From NCBI RefSeq assembly GCF_001457435.1, contig NZ_LN881716.1, positions 1 to 64,000 on the forward strand: 64,000 nucleotides of DNA. The letters run 5' to 3'. The position numbers and the translations under genes are program-made. The DNA is from Actinobaculum massiliense (GTDB lineage Bacteria; Actinomycetota; Actinomycetes; Actinomycetales; Actinomycetaceae). The stretch's first letter is position 1. Each line of letters starts with the position of its first letter. The notes beneath the pieces are model-generated. The model searched no databases. It was given only the letters and a program-made list of their open reading frames with translations, and was not told the DNA's origin. Below, piece by piece: positions 46,662 to 56,244 of this stretch.

Positions 46662-48509
46662 ATGGCACTTTTCGTATGGGCTCCGCAAGCTGAGCGAGGA
46701 GTGGAGATTAGCTATAGCTCCGGGGTGGAAGACTGGGCGCGGGCGGCCCTGCACCCGCTCACTCAGGAGGATATCGATAGTGCGCCACCGGCCCTGGCCC
46801 GCACGCTGGGGCGCGGCTCGGGTTGGTGGGTATTTCCGCATGACCTCGAGCCCGGCACGCGCTACTCTTACTCGCTTGATGGCGGTATGAACCTCCCCGA
46901 TCCGCGTTCGCGCTACCAGCCAGAAGGCGCCCACGGGCCCTCCCAGATCGTAGATGTGGAGAGCTTCAAGTTCTCCGATTTTCCCGGCATTGATCCGCTT
47001 GGCAAAGTGTTCTACGAGCTGCATATCGGCACCTTCACCCCGGCCGGCACTTTTGATTCAGCCGCGGAAAAGCTTCCCTACCTGCGCAGCCTCGGCGTCG
47101 ACGTGGTGGAAGTAATGCCAATTCAACCCGTCCCCGGCAAACGCAACTGGGGGTATGACGGCGTGGATCTCTACGCCGTCACTGCCAATTACGGTGGCCC
47201 GGCCGCTTTCGCTCGGTTTGTGGAAGCCGCGCATCAAGCGGGGCTGGGCGTATGCTTGGATGTGGTCTATAACCATTTCGGTGCGGACGGAAACTACTTG
47301 GCGCAATTCGGTCCCTACTTCACCGAAGCCCACCACACCCCGTGGGGCGCGGCAATCAACTTTGACGGTGAGGAATGCCAGGCAGTGCGCCAATTCTTCG
47401 TCGACAATGCGCTGCAGTGGGTGCGTGATTACCGGGTCGACGTTCTGCGCCTCGATGCGGTGCACGCGATTATCGACGATTCCGAGCGCCATATTTTGGC
47501 GGAGATTTCCGACGCCGTCGCGCAGTTCGCGGAGCAATCAGGCCGGCGGATTGGCCTCGTGGCCGAATCTGATTTGAATGATCCGGCGATGGTAAGCCCC
47601 ACCAGCGAGGGCGGCTACGGCATGGATATGCAGTGGACCGACGATGTACACCATGCCCTGCACGTTGCTACCACCGATGAAACCTTTGCCTACTACCACG
47701 ACTTCAGCTTGCCCGGCGCACTGGAAAAGGCCATGCGGCACGTCTTTGCGCATGACGGGAACTACTCCTCTTTCCGCAAGAAGAACTGGGGGAAGCCGGT
47801 CAGTGATGCCATCGATTCCGGCCGCTTCCTGGTCTATACGGAAAACCATGATCAGGTGGGGAATCGCGCGATTGGGGATCGGCGCGGGGCCATGCACTCC
47901 CTGGGGGCCCTTGCGGCCGCTGATGCGCTGGCTACTCTCTCCCCGTTCTCCTACATGATTTTCCAGGGTCAAGAGTGGGCCAGTAGCTCCCCTTTCCAGT
48001 TCTTTACCGACCACGATGAGGAACTTGGAGCCCTGGTGGATGAGGGGCGTGCCCACGAATTTGAGGACTGGGACTGGATGTCTATTTACGGTACGGATGT
48101 GTCCGTGCCCTCTCCGCAAGCGGAGACAACTTTCGCTGCCTCGCATCTCGATTGGTCGGAAAGCGAATCAGAAGAGCACGCCTACTACCTGCAGATCACT
48201 CGCGAGCTGTTACGCCTGCGCCGAGAGTCGCAGGATTTTGCCAGTTCAGATCGCGTTGATTCCGAGGTGATGCGCCTCGGGCCCGCCGGCTACTATCGGC
48301 GCGGCGGTAGTTTCGTCGCTTTTAATCTCGACAACGAAGCGCCCGCCACCGTCACGCTACCGCGCGCTGATCTCGCTCTCGCCTTGGCGTGGAATTCGGA
48401 GCTGGAAATCAATCAGATTCCGGCCCGCGGTGCCGAGGAACCCCCGCTCGGTATCGAGGTGCATTTCCCCGGCCCGGGCTTTGCGGTGTTCCTACCCGCC
48501 TCGGCTTAG
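46662..48509 (+). CDS. treZ: Malto-oligosyltrehalose trehalohydrolase
   Basis: GH13 enzyme that releases free trehalose from the TreY product, 615 aa. It starts MALFVWAPQAERGVEISY, a CBM48-like domain. Signatures are YELHIGTFTPAGTFDSA, GYDGVDLYAV, LDVVYNHFGADGNYL, VLRLDAVHAI (nucleophile), LVAESDLNDP (acid) and YTENHDQVGNRAIG. It starts 5 nt after treY, so the two are translated together. Its end overlaps the convergent FemAB-like gene by 4 nt. Confidence 0.94.
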   Translation: MALFVWAPQAERGVEISYSSGVEDWARAALHPLTQEDIDSAPPALARTLGRGSGWWVFPHDLEPGTRYSYSLDGGMNLPDPRSRYQPEGAHGPSQIVDVESFKFSDFPGIDPLGKVFYELHIGTFTPAGTFDSAAEKLPYLRSLGVDVVEVMPIQPVPGKRNWGYDGVDLYAVTANYGGPAAFARFVEAAHQAGLGVCLDVVYNHFGADGNYLAQFGPYFTEAHHTPWGAAINFDGEECQAVRQFFVDNALQWVRDYRVDVLRLDAVHAIIDDSERHILAEISDAVAQFAEQSGRRIGLVAESDLNDPAMVSPTSEGGYGMDMQWTDDVHHALHVATTDETFAYYHDFSLPGALEKAMRHVFAHDGNYSSFRKKNWGKPVSDAIDSGRFLVYTENHDQVGNRAIGDRRGAMHSLGALAAADALATLSPFSYMIFQGQEWASSSPFQFFTDHDEELGALVDEGRAHEFEDWDWMSIYGTDVSVPSPQAETTFAASHLDWSESESEEHAYYLQITRELLRLRRESQDFASSDRVDSEVMRLGPAGYYRRGGSFVAFNLDNEAPATVTLPRADLALALAWNSELEINQIPARGAEEPPLGIEVHFPGPGFAVFLPASA

Positions 48510-49672
48510 CTTGTCTTTTCTGAGCCGGAGGGCTCGGGCGAGCTATTTTCGCCGACCGGGCGAGCCACCTCTGCCTGGCTAGCCGCTGCAGGCTCGCCGG
48601 CCGCGCGGGCTTTGCGCACCTTGTTCGGAATCTCGCGCACGAAGCTAAGCGCGCCCCGCAAACCGCGGGTAGCGCTGCGCTTGGCGTGAAGCGCCGCCGT
48701 CAGGGTGCGGTAGAGAACCGGGTGGGCCGGAACATCCCAGGCCGCCGGAACCTGCGCAATCTCCTCGGAGAATTTGGTCTTGAACCGGGTCACTCCGCTC
48801 AGCTGCGGGGCAAGGTCGGAGTCAATTCCCATTAGGTCAAAACTCTCCACCCCGGCTTTCTTCATTTCGGTGGCCATAAACCACACCAGGGCATCGGGCG
48901 CCCCGAGGGCCCGCCCCCGCGCGGACGATGCCGCGTAGTAATACGTGGCGAGGGCACCGGCTCGAGTGACGATTCCCCAGCACACCGCTTCGCCGTCGAC
49001 CCTTCCGGTGAACAGCCGTGCGTGCTCGGGCCCGAGCGCGCTAAGCATTCGCTCGTAGGTGGCGCGATCATTGATACCGAAGGAATCACGCTCGCCGGTT
49101 TCCACCAGAAGCTCGTAGAGCTCGCCGAAATTCTGCGCGGCGCGGTCGGTTTCATCGGCCAGCACCAGATTGGGATTGCGCAAGGCCTTACGTACATCCC
49201 GCCGGCCGCGCTTCTTGAACGAGGCCATTAATTCGTCTTCAGTTTGGGTGAGATCCAAAATAATCGTGCGGTCAAAGGTCACCGACTGCAAAAGCGGTTG
49301 CAGTTGTTCAGAGCGGTGGAACATATGAAGCCGGACGAATGCTACCGAGGGAGCCTCTTGGCGCACGATCTTTAGGAGTTGGTTACGTAGCGCCTCTTCC
49401 TCGGCCGCGCTCGGGTTTTCGCCCGCCCAAATTGGGCCGTGCTTTGCCCACAAATAGGTGAAACCGCGCCCCTTCATGCAGGTGAAGGCCAAAAAAGCAC
49501 GCGCCTCATTATCGCGCGTCCACACCAGGCGCTTCCAGGGGCTACGGCCGGGGCTAGCGGAATCGAAAGCATCCCAGGCCGGGGTCTGCTCCAGTGGGAG
49601 ATCCACCCCCGCCTCGCTGGCGGAGAGCAGGAAGGTCCGATCGTCGACGTCGATAAATGCGCTAGCAACCAT
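48506..49672 (-). CDS. FemAB-family aminoacyltransferase (peptidoglycan bridge type)
   Basis: Protein of 388 aa with the double-GNAT fold of Fem transferases, which use aminoacyl-tRNA to extend the peptide side chain of lipid II at the inner membrane. Family blocks are QTPAWDAF near residue 30, GFTYLWAKHGPIW, TIILDLTQTEDELMASFKKRGRRDVRKALR (landmarks LTQTEDELM and RRDVRKA), FGELYELLVETGERD and YYYAASS, followed by DLMGID. The C-terminal 60 residues are Ala/Pro-rich and probably disordered. The amino acid added is unknown. It is convergent with treZ (4-nt overlap) and divergent from the DUF3000 gene. Confidence 0.85.
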   Translation of the reverse strand: MVASAFIDVDDRTFLLSASEAGVDLPLEQTPAWDAFDSASPGRSPWKRLVWTRDNEARAFLAFTCMKGRGFTYLWAKHGPIWAGENPSAAEEEALRNQLLKIVRQEAPSVAFVRLHMFHRSEQLQPLLQSVTFDRTIILDLTQTEDELMASFKKRGRRDVRKALRNPNLVLADETDRAAQNFGELYELLVETGERDSFGINDRATYERMLSALGPEHARLFTGRVDGEAVCWGIVTRAGALATYYYAASSARGRALGAPDALVWFMATEMKKAGVESFDLMGIDSDLAPQLSGVTRFKTKFSEEIAQVPAAWDVPAHPVLYRTLTAALHAKRSATRGLRGALSFVREIPNKVRKARAAGEPAAASQAEVARPVGENSSPEPSGSEKTS

Positions 49673-49732
49673 GCGGTTATTCTACCGGCGCGCCGTCGCC
49701 ATAATGCGAGCACCGGCCGCTATCGTGAAAAC

Positions 49733-50299
49733 GTGTCGCAGATCGAAGCACCCGGTGATTTTATTGAGGCGCTGGCGAGCCTTCGCGGACACACGTTCCG
49801 CAAAGAGTTGCACGTCACTCAAATCGCGCCTCCAAAACGGCTTGCACCCTGGGCAGTTGCCCTGCAGGCCGAAATTAACGAGTCCCCTGTGCTAGATCCG
49901 GACTTTTACCGCGGCGGTGCCCGCTTCGTCTTTATGTACGACCCGGACGGCCAGGAGGCGTGGGACGGTACCATGCGAATTGTTTGCCAACTCACCGCCC
50001 CGATGGATACGGAAATGAGCTCCGATCCCCTGCTCGGCGAAGTTGCCTGGGACTGGCTTTCGGATGCACTTGCTGCCCACGGGGCCGCCCATCACAACTT
50101 GGTGGGAACGGTTACGCGCGTATACAACGAGACCTTTGGCGGGTTAGAGTTACGCGGCGAGACCACCGAGCTCGAGCTACGCGCATCGTGGAGCCCTAAC
50201 TCCACCGATCTTGCGGGCCACCTGCGCGCGTGGGCGGATTTTATAGCCGTTTCCGCGGGCTTGGCTCCGGAAGGTGTGACGTCACTGCGGGCCCGGTAG
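49733..50299 (+). CDS. DUF3000 family protein
   Basis: Conserved actinobacterial protein of about 188 aa and unknown function. It begins around QIEAPGDFIEALASLRGHTFR and includes RLAPWAVALQAEI, ARFVFMYDPDGQEAWDGTMR, LLGEVAWDWLSDAL and a late SWSPNSTDLAGHLRAW block. The longer open frame upstream overlaps the divergent FemAB-like gene and is not coding. GTG 49733 best fits the family start, although no good ribosome-binding site is visible, so this may be a leaderless or weakly initiated gene. It is followed by RNase D, a conserved pairing. Confidence 0.82.
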   Translation: MSQIEAPGDFIEALASLRGHTFRKELHVTQIAPPKRLAPWAVALQAEINESPVLDPDFYRGGARFVFMYDPDGQEAWDGTMRIVCQLTAPMDTEMSSDPLLGEVAWDWLSDALAAHGAAHHNLVGTVTRVYNETFGGLELRGETTELELRASWSPNSTDLAGHLRAWADFIAVSAGLAPEGVTSLRAR

Positions 50300-50341
50300 C
50301 CCTGTGCAAAATATTCGAATAACAACCTAGGATTCTTTGGT

Positions 50342-51571
50342 TTGAACACCTCAACGTCTGCTTCCACCACTTCTCCGCGTCCCCTCAACCGGCCCAGCGG
50401 CGGGATTCCCGAGCTCACTAATCAGGATATTGACGCGGCGGTGGCCCGGCTGGCGGCCGGTACGGGAGCTTTTGCCATCGACACCGAGCGAGCCATGGGT
50501 ATCCGCTATTCCGCCCGCGCCTACCTCATCCAGATCCGCCGCGAAGGAGCGGGAACGTTTTTGGTTGATCCGGTAAATATTGAGGACCGCTTGGGTGGCC
50601 TCACCGAATTGCTAGCCACCGATCAATGGATTTTGCACGCGGCGGATCAAGACCTCCCCTCGCTTTACGAACTCGGCTTGCGGTGCACGAACCTCTTCGA
50701 CACCGAAATCGCCGGCATGATCCTCGGTTTCGAGCATCTCTCCCTACAGTGGGAGCTGGAGGAGTTGCTGGGAGTTCACCTTGCCAAAGAGCACGCCAAC
50801 TCCGACTGGTCCGCCCGCCCCCTCGCGCCCGAGCTACGCTCCTACGCCGCCCTCGACGTTGAGCTACTGATTCCCTTGCGCGACCGTCTCCTCGAATTGC
50901 TCGACGACGCCGGACGCACCGCCTGGTGCGAACAGGAATGCGAGCACATCCGCACCGCTCCACCTAAGAAGCCAAAGCCGGACCCGTGGCGCAAGCCCGC
51001 GAAGGCGGCCGGGATTCGGGATCGGCGCACGCTCGCCATTTTGCGCGAGCTGTGGTTTGCTCGCGATGAGGTGGCCCGCACCATGGACATTGCCACCGGT
51101 AAGGTCATCCCCGATAAGGCGCTGGGAGCCTTGGCCGCGCGCCGTCCGCGCTCGCTCGCCGACGTCGAAAATACCCCGACTCTCAAACGTGCCGGGCGCA
51201 AACGCTACGCCCGCCCGCTATGGAAGGGCGTGGCGCGGGCGTGGAACCTGGATGAGGCGGAGCTACCCGCCGCCAGGCTCCCGCGCAGTTCCTCGTATCC
51301 GTCCTCGACGCAAAATTGGAACAAGCACAATGAGGTGGCCGCCGAGCGCTGGGAGATTATTCGCCCCGCTGTCCTTGAGCGCGCCGCGGAGCTGGGAATC
51401 CGGCAAGATGTTCTCCTCAAGCCCGCCCTGCAAAAGGCCCTCGCCTGGTACGGCTGGAAAAAGCGCGGGCTAGAAGACGAGTTGGCTGATTTGGGCGCGC
51501 GGCCTTGGCAAATTGAGCAGGTTGCTCCGGCTATCGAGGCTGCTATGCGCCAGGCGCGTAGCCTCGGCTAG
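50342..51571 (+). CDS. rnd: Ribonuclease D (HRDC domain)
   Basis: 3'-5' exoribonuclease involved in tRNA and structured-RNA trimming, 409 aa. The DEDDy motifs are FAIDTERA (D and E), HAADQDLPSL (D) and YAALDVELL (Y-x3-D). An HRDC-like domain follows at about 215-295 (RDRRTLAILRELWFARDEVA), then a second helical domain, as in actinobacterial RNase D. The start is TTG, 42 nt after the DUF3000 stop, with AGGAT upstream. It converges with the methyltransferase gene. Confidence 0.9.
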   Translation: MNTSTSASTTSPRPLNRPSGGIPELTNQDIDAAVARLAAGTGAFAIDTERAMGIRYSARAYLIQIRREGAGTFLVDPVNIEDRLGGLTELLATDQWILHAADQDLPSLYELGLRCTNLFDTEIAGMILGFEHLSLQWELEELLGVHLAKEHANSDWSARPLAPELRSYAALDVELLIPLRDRLLELLDDAGRTAWCEQECEHIRTAPPKKPKPDPWRKPAKAAGIRDRRTLAILRELWFARDEVARTMDIATGKVIPDKALGALAARRPRSLADVENTPTLKRAGRKRYARPLWKGVARAWNLDEAELPAARLPRSSSYPSSTQNWNKHNEVAAERWEIIRPAVLERAAELGIRQDVLLKPALQKALAWYGWKKRGLEDELADLGARPWQIEQVAPAIEAAMRQARSLG

Positions 51572-51618
51572 CTTCGTTTGCCGGGGCGCGGCCCAGCATT
51601 TCCGCTTGACCGCGCGGC

Positions 51619-52863
51619 CTAAGCCAGGGTCGTGACCACCTCAAAATGGCTGGTGTTGGGGAACATATCGAGCGAATCCAGCGCCAGCACGCGCCGCCCG
51701 GCCGCGACCATCGCCGCCACATCGCGCGCCATTGCTGCCACATCACAGGAGACCAGCACAATGCGGCGGGCATCAGATTGCGCCGCCGCGCGGGCACCCT
51801 CAATTTTCAGACCGGTACGCGGCGGATCGGCGATCAGAACATCCGTTCCATACCCCTCGCGTTCAATCATGCGCGGGGTAATTTTTCCAGTACGAGCCCG
51901 CGCGCGCGGATAGTCGCGCAAATTCGCGCGGGCAGTTTCCACCGCTAAGCGATTCCCTTCAATCGCCCGCACGGTGCCGTTATCCCCTACCGCGGTGGAA
52001 AGCGACAAGGTAAACAGACCCGCCCCCGAATAAAGCTCGAGCACGTGATCGCCACTATGCACATCTGCCGCCTCGAGGACGAGGGCGGAAATTGCCGTAG
52101 CCGCTTCCCGATGAATCTGCCAGAATCCGTCGGCCCGCACGCGATAATCGTATTCGCGTCCCGCCAAGCTCACCCGCTCATGCACGAAAGGCGTTTCGGC
52201 GGGCTCGCCGTGGGCGTCGAGAACCTGGCGGCCCACCACGACGACGGGCTCCGAAGCGGAGGGAGCCACCGCCTTCACCCTGGTACCGGGTCCGAAATCC
52301 CAGCCCCGCCCAGCCGCGCCGCGCCCGAGTATCCCGAGCTCCTCAATGCGCGGATCGGCTATGGGTAGCCGCTCCAGTGCGATCACATCATGGGTTCCCT
52401 CGCGATACATTCCCAACCGGCCGCATCCGTCCGCGGTCAGGTCCACGCGCGTGCGGGTGTGCCAACCGTTGGTCTGCGCATCTTGCTCAAAACCCCGCAC
52501 CCGCGGCTCAATTCCCTGCGAGCGCAGATGCTCCGCTAGCTCTTCCCCGCCAATGCGGCGAATCTGGGATTGGAGTACGCGCGTTTTCCACTCCGTTTGC
52601 CAGGAGAATTCCACGTGCCCCAAATCGGCACCGCCCACCCCTCCCGGGCCGGCTTCCGGCCAGGGGTGAGCAATTCGATGCACGGAAGGCTCGCCCACCA
52701 CTTCGTAGGCATCGCCCTTGAGGTAGCGCTTTTTATCTTCGGTGACGTTGACCTTCACCGTTTCGCCGGGTAGCCCAAAGCGGACCATGGCGGCCCGTCC
52801 ATCGGGCGCGCGGCCCACCGCCACGCCACCGTGGCCAATATCGGTGAGTTCAACCTCGATCAT
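51619..52863 (-). CDS. TrmA/RumA-family RNA (uracil-5)-methyltransferase
   Basis: SAM-dependent enzyme that methylates uridine C5 in tRNA or rRNA, 414 aa. An N-terminal TRAM domain (GHGGVAVGRAPDGRAAMVRF) binds RNA. The SAM motif is LELYSGAGLFTLSL, followed by the DPPRTGL block, the nucleophile Cys in LVSCDVAAMARD, and the C-terminal LDMFPNTSHFEVVT. There is no 4Fe-4S Cys cluster in the N-terminal half, unlike RlmD. The position after the APC permease matches the Rv2689c-Rv2690c order of mycobacteria. Its ATG overlaps the permease stop as ATGA. Confidence 0.9.
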   Translation of the reverse strand: MIEVELTDIGHGGVAVGRAPDGRAAMVRFGLPGETVKVNVTEDKKRYLKGDAYEVVGEPSVHRIAHPWPEAGPGGVGGADLGHVEFSWQTEWKTRVLQSQIRRIGGEELAEHLRSQGIEPRVRGFEQDAQTNGWHTRTRVDLTADGCGRLGMYREGTHDVIALERLPIADPRIEELGILGRGAAGRGWDFGPGTRVKAVAPSASEPVVVVGRQVLDAHGEPAETPFVHERVSLAGREYDYRVRADGFWQIHREAATAISALVLEAADVHSGDHVLELYSGAGLFTLSLSTAVGDNGTVRAIEGNRLAVETARANLRDYPRARARTGKITPRMIEREGYGTDVLIADPPRTGLKIEGARAAAQSDARRIVLVSCDVAAMARDVAAMVAAGRRVLALDSLDMFPNTSHFEVVTTLA

Positions 52864-54764
52864 GCTTTTCCTTCGTCTCTATTACTCGGGGCCGCGACCT
52901 TCGCCGTCGGCGTGACATTTTCGCCGGCGGAATGATCCTGCCCGCCAGCAACTCGCCTTTCATGTTCGTCAAGATGCTCGTCTCGCGCATCCTCAATTAA
53001 GTAGGGCACCTGGGCGAACATTACGCGAGAATCTCCTGCTAGGTCGGAAAAGATACGCGGAGCACTGCGGGTGAGGAAAACCCGCTGCCAGGCACTTTCC
53101 GAAAGAACGCGCGGAACAATCACCATGACGACGTCGCGATCATATCGCTTGAGCAGGCTCCGCACGTACTCGGTAATCGGCTCGCGGGTAGCGCCTTCGG
53201 GGGTGCCGAGCACGGTAAGGCTCACCGGCAAATTGGATTCTTGCCAGTCCTCTCGCAGGCGATCGGTGGCCTTTGGCTCAAAGTCCACCGTAAGGGCCGT
53301 CAAAGTGGCAGCTCGCAAACCCCGCGCGTAGGTAACGGCGCGCAAGGTGGGCAAATCCAGCGTGGTCACAATAACGACGGCGTGAATGCGAACCGGCAAT
53401 GCGCGGCCTTCCCGCAAATCTTGCGGCGCTAACTTCTCCGTCATTTTCCCGCGTCCGCGCCGCACGCCCAGAATCATGACGGTGGGAACCAGTAGCGAGA
53501 GCAAAGAGAGCGCCGCCCACAGCGGTTGCAGAACGCCAATGAGGATAAGCAGGGCCAAGGCCCCCAGGGAAAGAAATGCGTGGAGCCAGACGTTTTTACG
53601 GGCTCGGCGCCGCTCGTCGCGTCGCTCCGAATCGCGAAGGAGCCGGCGCCCGCGAATAAAAATGCCGAAGGAGGTGAGCACAAAGCCAATAAAAGACGTG
53701 AAGACGAAGGCGACAACGCCGGCGTACGTCGTCGTCAAGAAATTACCGAGAAGTGCGCCCAGCAGCGCCGCCAGCCCGACGACGAGGCGGCGCGGCACCC
53801 CCGCCTCCGTCGAGGCAAGGCGATGGGGCAACATGCCGTCAATCGCGAGGGTGCGCAAAAGGCGTGGCAGGCGGTCGTAGACCGCGAGGGTGCAGGCAAT
53901 CCCCAGGATCAGGAAGGCCACCGCGGAGATAATGCGGCCGGTATTCCCCCAAAAAGCCGCCGCAATCACCAGCGAAGGCATGCCAATGGGCCAGGTAGCA
54001 ACTCCCAGCTGGGCCCCAACGTAGAAGGTGAGGGCAGTGTAAACCAGTGCCAAGGAAATGGTGATTCGCATGAATTTGCTCGGCACGCGCCGGGTGCGGG
54101 CGGTGGGCGAAACGCGCTCGGCGAGGAACCAGGTGAGAGCGGCCGGGAAGCACATCACCACGAAAGTTTGCAAAAGTGGATGGTTAACGCTCACAAAACC
54201 AGTCGGCTCCACCCGGTTGGTAATCAGCGTTGACAAACTCACCATGCGGCTCGCCTCTTTAATGAGGGCGTTAATGAGGATCGCGGTGAGGGTAGCCATG
54301 GCCAGAAGGCTGGCGATAATCGTGCCGCGCCAGTTGACTCTCCACCGCAACATAATGGGCAGGGCGAGCACAACGACGGACGGAATAATAACGATCCGCC
54401 CGTCGAATTCGTTAGGGGTGAGGGCGTTGACCGCCATCGAGATCAGGCCCGCCGCCAGCACGAGCAAAAGGACATACCCCACAAACCGCGCCGCCGCGGC
54501 AACCACGCCGGCCGCGCCCGCCACGTAGCGGGAGGCGATGGTATGGGAGTTCAAGTTGGGGGTGGTCGCGCCAATGCTGCTGATTGCAATATCAACCAGG
54601 ATGAGCACGGCGATGCCCGCCAACCCGGCGATTCCGAGAATCATCGGATCGGAGTAGCTTGCCGATCTTTGTACACTTCGGGGCAAGATAAGTGCGGCCA
54701 TCGCGGCGAGCGCGATGACTCCCGAGGCGCTACCGGCGCCGAAACGAGTTTGCTGTGCCATCAC
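52860..54764 (-). CDS. APC-superfamily permease with C-terminal cytoplasmic domain
   Basis: Membrane transporter of 634 aa with about 12 hydrophobic helices, then a cytoplasmic domain (about 440-600) whose strands, such as AVVIVTTLDLPTLRAVTYARG and DRDVVMVIVPRVL, resemble a universal-stress-type fold. It corresponds to the Rv2690c family, annotated as amino-acid permease-like. Related proteins with such domains include K+ uptake systems. It is divergent, with only 22 bp between starts, from two TrkA-type regulators. That makes a role in potassium transport plausible, but this is an inference. The start may be GTG 54764 or ATG 54761. Confidence 0.82.
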   Translation of the reverse strand: MMAQQTRFGAGSASGVIALAAMAALILPRSVQRSASYSDPMILGIAGLAGIAVLILVDIAISSIGATTPNLNSHTIASRYVAGAAGVVAAAARFVGYVLLLVLAAGLISMAVNALTPNEFDGRIVIIPSVVVLALPIMLRWRVNWRGTIIASLLAMATLTAILINALIKEASRMVSLSTLITNRVEPTGFVSVNHPLLQTFVVMCFPAALTWFLAERVSPTARTRRVPSKFMRITISLALVYTALTFYVGAQLGVATWPIGMPSLVIAAAFWGNTGRIISAVAFLILGIACTLAVYDRLPRLLRTLAIDGMLPHRLASTEAGVPRRLVVGLAALLGALLGNFLTTTYAGVVAFVFTSFIGFVLTSFGIFIRGRRLLRDSERRDERRRARKNVWLHAFLSLGALALLILIGVLQPLWAALSLLSLLVPTVMILGVRRGRGKMTEKLAPQDLREGRALPVRIHAVVIVTTLDLPTLRAVTYARGLRAATLTALTVDFEPKATDRLREDWQESNLPVSLTVLGTPEGATREPITEYVRSLLKRYDRDVVMVIVPRVLSESAWQRVFLTRSAPRIFSDLAGDSRVMFAQVPYLIEDARDEHLDEHERRVAGGQDHSAGENVTPTAKVAAPSNRDEGKA

Positions 54765-54786
54765 ATGCTCAGGGTAGTCTGTTGTT

Positions 54787-55467
54787 GTGCATTTCGTGAT
54801 TATGGGTTGCGGTCGCGTCGGAGCGACGCTCGCGCGCGAGCTGGCCTCACTGGGCCATTCGGTGGCGATTATTGATCAGGATCCGGAGGCCTTCCGTAAA
54901 CTTCCCGAGGACTTTCCGGGCCAAGAGATTACCGGAGTTGGCTTCGATCGAGACGTATTAATCAGCGCCTCCATTGAGGATGCGGCCGGCTTTGCCGCTG
55001 TTTCGTCGGGTGATAACTCGAATATTATTGCGGCGCGCGTGGCCCGGGAATCATTCGGGGTAACAAACACCGTTGTGCGCGTGTATGACCCAACGCGCGG
55101 TGAAGTTTTTGAGCGCCTGGGCTTCGATACCGTTCCCACCGTGCGCTGGACGGTGGATCAGGTTCTGCGGCGTCTCATCCCCCTTGGGCCGCATCACCTG
55201 TATACCGACGCCATTTCCGGGATTTCGCTCATTGAAGCCGATTTGGACCCGAGCTGGCACGGCCATACGGTGGGATTCATTGAATCCGCTACCCAGGCTC
55301 GGGTGGCCTATTTGCAACGCGGGGCGCGCGGCGTCGTCGTCACCGAAGACACGATCGTGCAAGACGGCGACATTATTAAGCTCATCAGCCCCTCCCGCAA
55401 GGCCGGCGGGGTACAACATATTCTCATGAATCGCGCGCTAGAGCGGACGGGCGGTGACGAGCAGTGA
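54787..55467 (+). CDS. TrkA-N domain potassium-uptake regulator (CeoB-like)
   Basis: Cytoplasmic K+ channel/transporter regulatory protein of 226 aa. It starts with the Rossmann motif VIMGCGRVGATLARELASLGHS and has the acidic IIDQDPEAF that prefers NAD. The C-terminal TrkA-C (RCK_C) domain spans about 140-215 (LIEADLDPSWHGHTVGFIE). The start is GTG. It overlaps the next TrkA gene by 4 nt (GTGA). Order and type match ceoB-ceoC of mycobacteria, with the APC permease divergent. Confidence 0.9.
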   Translation: MHFVIMGCGRVGATLARELASLGHSVAIIDQDPEAFRKLPEDFPGQEITGVGFDRDVLISASIEDAAGFAAVSSGDNSNIIAARVARESFGVTNTVVRVYDPTRGEVFERLGFDTVPTVRWTVDQVLRRLIPLGPHHLYTDAISGISLIEADLDPSWHGHTVGFIESATQARVAYLQRGARGVVVTEDTIVQDGDIIKLISPSRKAGGVQHILMNRALERTGGDEQ

Positions 55468-56216
55468 AAATTTTGATTGTGGGCGCCGGAGCGGTTGGGC
55501 TTTCGGTGGCAAAAGAACTCTCCGCCAGCGGAAACGACGTCTCGATTATTGATAAGAAGCCATCGGCTATGCGCGTTTCGGCGGTGCCGGAGGCCGCCTG
55601 GCATTTGGCCGACGCCGGGGAGCCTCCCGCTCTGCGCGAAGCCGGCGCCGCCGATGCGGATATCGTGGTGGCGGCAACCGGTGATGACAAGGTCAACCTC
55701 GTCGTTTCCCTGCTCGCGAAAACCGAATTCGGGGTGGATCGCGTGATCGCGCGCGTCAACAACCCCCGCAATGAATGGCTTTTCAATGACACCTGGGGCG
55801 TGGACGTCACGGTATCAACGCCGCGCATTATGGCCTCCCTGGTGGAGGATGCGGTGGCCGATGGCGCCCTAACGCAAATTCTGCGATTCCACCGTAGCGG
55901 AGCCTCGGTATGGCAGGTGACCGTCTCCCCGGGCGCCCCGGTGGAAGGGCAGACGGTGGGATCCGTTATTTTCCAGGCCGGCATTATCGTCAATGCGATC
56001 GTGCGCGACGGCGTACCCATGCAGGCCGAACCGGATCTGGTTTTTGCCGCCGACGATCAGGTGCTTCTCTTGGCCAGCGCCGAAACTGGCGATATCTCCG
56101 CGCTCCAGCAGTACTTCACGCCGCCTGCCGCGGCGCCAGAGGGCGAAAACGCTCCCGGTGCCACTGCCCCGGATGGCTCGGATGCCCCGGAGGCGCAGGC
56201 CGGCGACTCGCTCTAG
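55464..56216 (+). CDS. TrkA-N domain potassium-uptake regulator (CeoC/TrkA-like)
   Basis: Second RCK protein, 250 aa. The nucleotide motif is ILIVGAGAVGLSVAKELSASG, followed by SIIDKKPS. A TrkA-C domain occupies about 135-215 (VWQVTVSPGAPVEGQTVGSV). The last 35 residues are low-complexity, rich in Ala, Pro, Glu and Asp, and probably disordered. It starts with GTG in a 4-nt overlap with its partner. The two are likely to form a mixed RCK ring that senses nucleotide for a K+ transport system, by analogy with TrkA. Confidence 0.9.
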   Translation: MKILIVGAGAVGLSVAKELSASGNDVSIIDKKPSAMRVSAVPEAAWHLADAGEPPALREAGAADADIVVAATGDDKVNLVVSLLAKTEFGVDRVIARVNNPRNEWLFNDTWGVDVTVSTPRIMASLVEDAVADGALTQILRFHRSGASVWQVTVSPGAPVEGQTVGSVIFQAGIIVNAIVRDGVPMQAEPDLVFAADDQVLLLASAETGDISALQQYFTPPAAAPEGENAPGATAPDGSDAPEAQAGDSL

Positions 56217-56244
56217 CGAGGCGCCTTATTTTAGCGAGGCGCCT

